Source: an uncultured Prevotellaceae bacterium | Lineage (GTDB): Bacteria; Bacteroidota; Bacteroidia; Bacteroidales; Muribaculaceae | Length of the DNA stretch: 60,682 nt | Assembly (NCBI GenBank): GCA_900318645.1 | Contig: ONLH01000016.1 | Span: 1-60,682, forward strand | Direction of reading: 5' to 3' | Shown here: positions 59,378 to 60,682 of the stretch, in pieces | Position numbering within the stretch: the stretch's first letter is position 1 | How the letters are laid out: each line of letters begins with the position of its first letter | Program-made: the position numbers and the translations under genes | The notes under the pieces: generated by a model | The model's database searches: none | What the model saw: only the letters and a program-made list of their open reading frames with translations | Told to the model about the DNA's origin: nothing

Positions 59378-59932
59378 CTATAACTTCTTGATGACACGGC
59401 AGGGATTGCCCACGGCAACACAACCCGAGGGGACGTCACGAGTGACGACCGAACCGGCACCGATGGTCACATTATCGCCGATGGTCACACCCGCCAGAAT
59501 AGTCACCGAGCCCCCAATCCACACGTTGTCACCGATGGTCACCGGCAGAGCCCACTCACGCCGCGTGTTGCGTTCCACCGGGTCGGTGCTGTGGCATGCA
59601 GTATAAATGCCCACGTTGGGTCCGATGAAACAATCGTCGCCGATGGTCACCAGAGCCTCGTCCAGTACCGTAAAATTGAAGTTGGCAAAGAAGCGCTTAC
59701 CCACACTGATGTGCTTCCCGTAATCGCAGTAAAACGGTTGGTTGATCAAAATGTTATCATCGCCCACATGCCCAAACAACGACTTGAGCATAGCAGTGCG
59801 TTCTGCCCGCTTACTGGGCAGCAGCTCATTGTAACGATGGACGATGTCCTTACACTCGTTCAATTCCTTCAGCAGCTGCGCATCCACAGCACTATAAGGC
59901 AGCCCCGCCAACATTTTCTCTTTCTCAGTCAT
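59378..59932 (-). CDS. Maltose/galactoside O-acetyltransferase family protein
   Basis: A 184-residue left-handed beta-helix acetyltransferase that moves acetyl from acetyl-CoA to a sugar hydroxyl. TEKEKMLAGLPYSAVDAQL is the standard N-terminal domain, and the hexapeptide repeats run from about residue 70 on, with the catalytic His in YTACHSTDPVER near 110. The end GAGSVVTRDVPSGCVAVGNP is typical. An in-frame ATG five codons earlier (59947) exists, but the start used here fits the family. A -7 box (TAACTTTG, 59963-59970 minus) is upstream. Substrate uncertain (maltose, galactoside or other sugar). Confidence 0.93.
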   Translation of the reverse strand: MTEKEKMLAGLPYSAVDAQLLKELNECKDIVHRYNELLPSKRAERTAMLKSLFGHVGDDNILINQPFYCDYGKHISVGKRFFANFNFTVLDEALVTIGDDCFIGPNVGIYTACHSTDPVERNTRREWALPVTIGDNVWIGGSVTILAGVTIGDNVTIGAGSVVTRDVPSGCVAVGNPCRVIKKL

Positions 59933-60003
59933 AATGTAGTCTGTCACTTAGGTTCACAGCTGCAAAGTTACAACATTCTCCGCTAACCCCGAAAAAAGAA
60001 AAA

Positions 60004-60034
60004 ATCAGCACGACTCTCACGAGGGATGCTGACA
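60004..60034 (-). other. Hairpin near the element boundary
   Basis: TCAGCA and TGCTGA pair around an internal CTCTCACGAG; on the minus strand TTTTTTC follows. It resembles a terminator facing left, but no minus-strand gene lies to its right within the window. Confidence 0.4.
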
Positions 60035-60170
60035 ATCATGTTTAACCCTAAAAAACCTCCAAAAATTATGAGTTCGAACCTATATCTGCAATTACCGCTC
60101 AAGAGTGACGTGATAAGAAGTGTGCAAATACTACCGAAAACAGTCAAATTTTACCCAATTTTTGGGCGTT

Positions 60171-60210
60171 TATGTACACTTTTTATGCACACTTTTTATG
60201 CACACTTTTG
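60171..60210 (+). repeat. 13-base tandem repeats before the integrase gene
   Basis: ACTTTTTATGCAC occurs twice in full and once in part (ACTTTTGAG). The inverted form AGTGTGCA lies at 60118-60126. Repeats of this kind just upstream of an integrase gene could be recombinase arm-binding or att-related sites. Confidence 0.7.
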
Positions 60211-60216
60211 AGAATT

Positions 60217-60682
60217 ATGAGCATGATTATCAATGACAAGCAACAGAAGTACTATGGTGAAATCAAGGCAAGATTTTACCTGCGTAGACCTACAGCCTCT
60301 GGACCGCGAAAAATCTACTTAATTGTCTATATTGACGGCAAGCAGTATCGGTACTCAACCGGGGTAAGGGTTTATCCAAATCAGTGGAATTCCAAGAAGG
60401 AACTAGCAGTGGTTTCAAACACCTTGAGCAAGCAGGACAATCAAAATAACATGATTGCCAATGAAAGACTAGCCCGGTTCAGACGCTATTTTGCTGAATT
60501 TATTGAGTATCTATGTGAAAATGATGTCACGGATATTGTGGCTACGCTCAAACAATTCATTTATCAGGATGTGGCTAAAACGGACTTCGATCCGTACGCG
60601 ACTATTATGGACGCACTGTATCATTACCATAATTACGTCAAGCCATCAATTAAGGACAGCACAAAACGGCAGAGTGAATCCC
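60217..60682 (+). CDS. Tyrosine recombinase/integrase, N-terminal part
   Basis: The first 155 residues of a Bacteroidetes-type tyrosine recombinase, cut by the window edge. The arm-type DNA-binding domain is clear: RKIYLIVYIDGKQYRYSTGV near residues 31-50, then RVYPNQWNSKKEL, followed by the start of the SAM-like core-binding domain (FAEFIEYLCENDV, later TIMDALYHYHNYVKPSIKD). The catalytic part lies outside. It suggests that an integrative element or genomic island begins here and extends to the right. Codon use is slightly more AT-rich than in the neighbours. Confidence 0.88.
   Translation, partial: MSMIINDKQQKYYGEIKARFYLRRPTASGPRKIYLIVYIDGKQYRYSTGVRVYPNQWNSKKELAVVSNTLSKQDNQNNMIANERLARFRRYFAEFIEYLCENDVTDIVATLKQFIYQDVAKTDFDPYATIMDALYHYHNYVKPSIKDSTKRQSES

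Noticed and set aside
60060-60090. Possible tRNA 3' end (AGTTCGAACCT) as an integrase attachment site
   Set aside because: Only a T-loop-like word is present; no acceptor, D or anticodon arms can be built around it.
60026-60211. A 61-codon plus-strand frame before the integrase
   Set aside because: It runs through the 13-base tandem repeats and ends in low-information sequence; no coding character.

Overview
This window looks like a chromosomal segment of a Bacteroidales bacterium, probably a gut member of the Muribaculaceae/Prevotellaceae type; I cannot fix the genus. The evidence is the recurring Bacteroidetes promoter (TTTG, about 19-20 bases, then TAnnTTTG), the weak use of Shine-Dalgarno sequences, the acpP-fabF-rnc gene order, DUF805 and SPOR-domain envelope proteins, secreted proteins with PGIYIHNGKK-type C-terminal tails, and the coexistence of an ATP-type and a PPi-type phosphofructokinase. 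Most of it is ordinary core genome. A tyrosine recombinase that begins at the right edge marks the start of a mobile element.

Layout. 1-377: tail of an unknown gene and two tandem repeat-plus-hairpin units. 378-10216 (minus): a giant alpha-2-macroglobulin-like protein with a SusC-type plug segment inserted, an M13 peptidase and DnaB. 10490-12738: a Nudix/winged-helix NrtR-type regulator and a VWA protein with an FGSN-type C-terminal domain; each gene is preceded by a pair of matching 15-base palindromes spaced 55-56 bases apart, which is the best candidate for an undescribed regulated system. 12986-16617: GH31 glycosidase, Fic protein, YbjQ protein. 17038-22012: membrane proteins, a TonB-dependent-receptor-like barrel, a lipoprotein and a four-helix-bundle protein. 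22259-25948 (minus): rnc, fabF, acpP, rnz. 26312-27835: a low-complexity secreted Ser/Arg protein. 28715-33707: pfkA converging on five tandem DUF805 membrane paralogues. 33979-39170: menA-queA, then an ATP-grasp enzyme and a Wzx-like flippase. 39197-41961 (minus): tatD, polyprenyl synthase, two lipoproteins. 42109-43452: a radical SAM protein with an unusual N-terminal glycosyltransferase-like domain. 43453-48809: large inverted repeats, a gene remnant, two duplicated secreted proteins and a TPR/wHTH membrane regulator. 49304-53868: cmk, ispH, a DUF3298-like protein and, convergent and overlapping it, an MBL hydrolase plus an RsmI-like methyltransferase. 54204-60216: PPi-PFK, small HTH protein, riboflavin synthase, phosphoesterase, SPOR lipoprotein, efp, rpmH and an acetyltransferase. 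60217-end: truncated integrase.

Two window-wide patterns stand out. First, a degenerate heptamer repeat (GTTAGGA/GTTAGAA) sits at the 3' ends of many genes and in several cases supplies the stop codon, giving the same Val-Arg-Ser-stop ending to rnz, cmk and ispH; between pfkA and the DUF805 cluster it forms a perfect 15-bp terminator-like hairpin. Two other repeat families (CTAAG- and TCTAA-based) behave similarly. Second, many genes carry their own promoter with a clear -7 box, and in a few the box lies so close to the start codon that the transcript would be leaderless or nearly so.

All calls come from reading the sequence and remembered family features; no database search or folding program was run.
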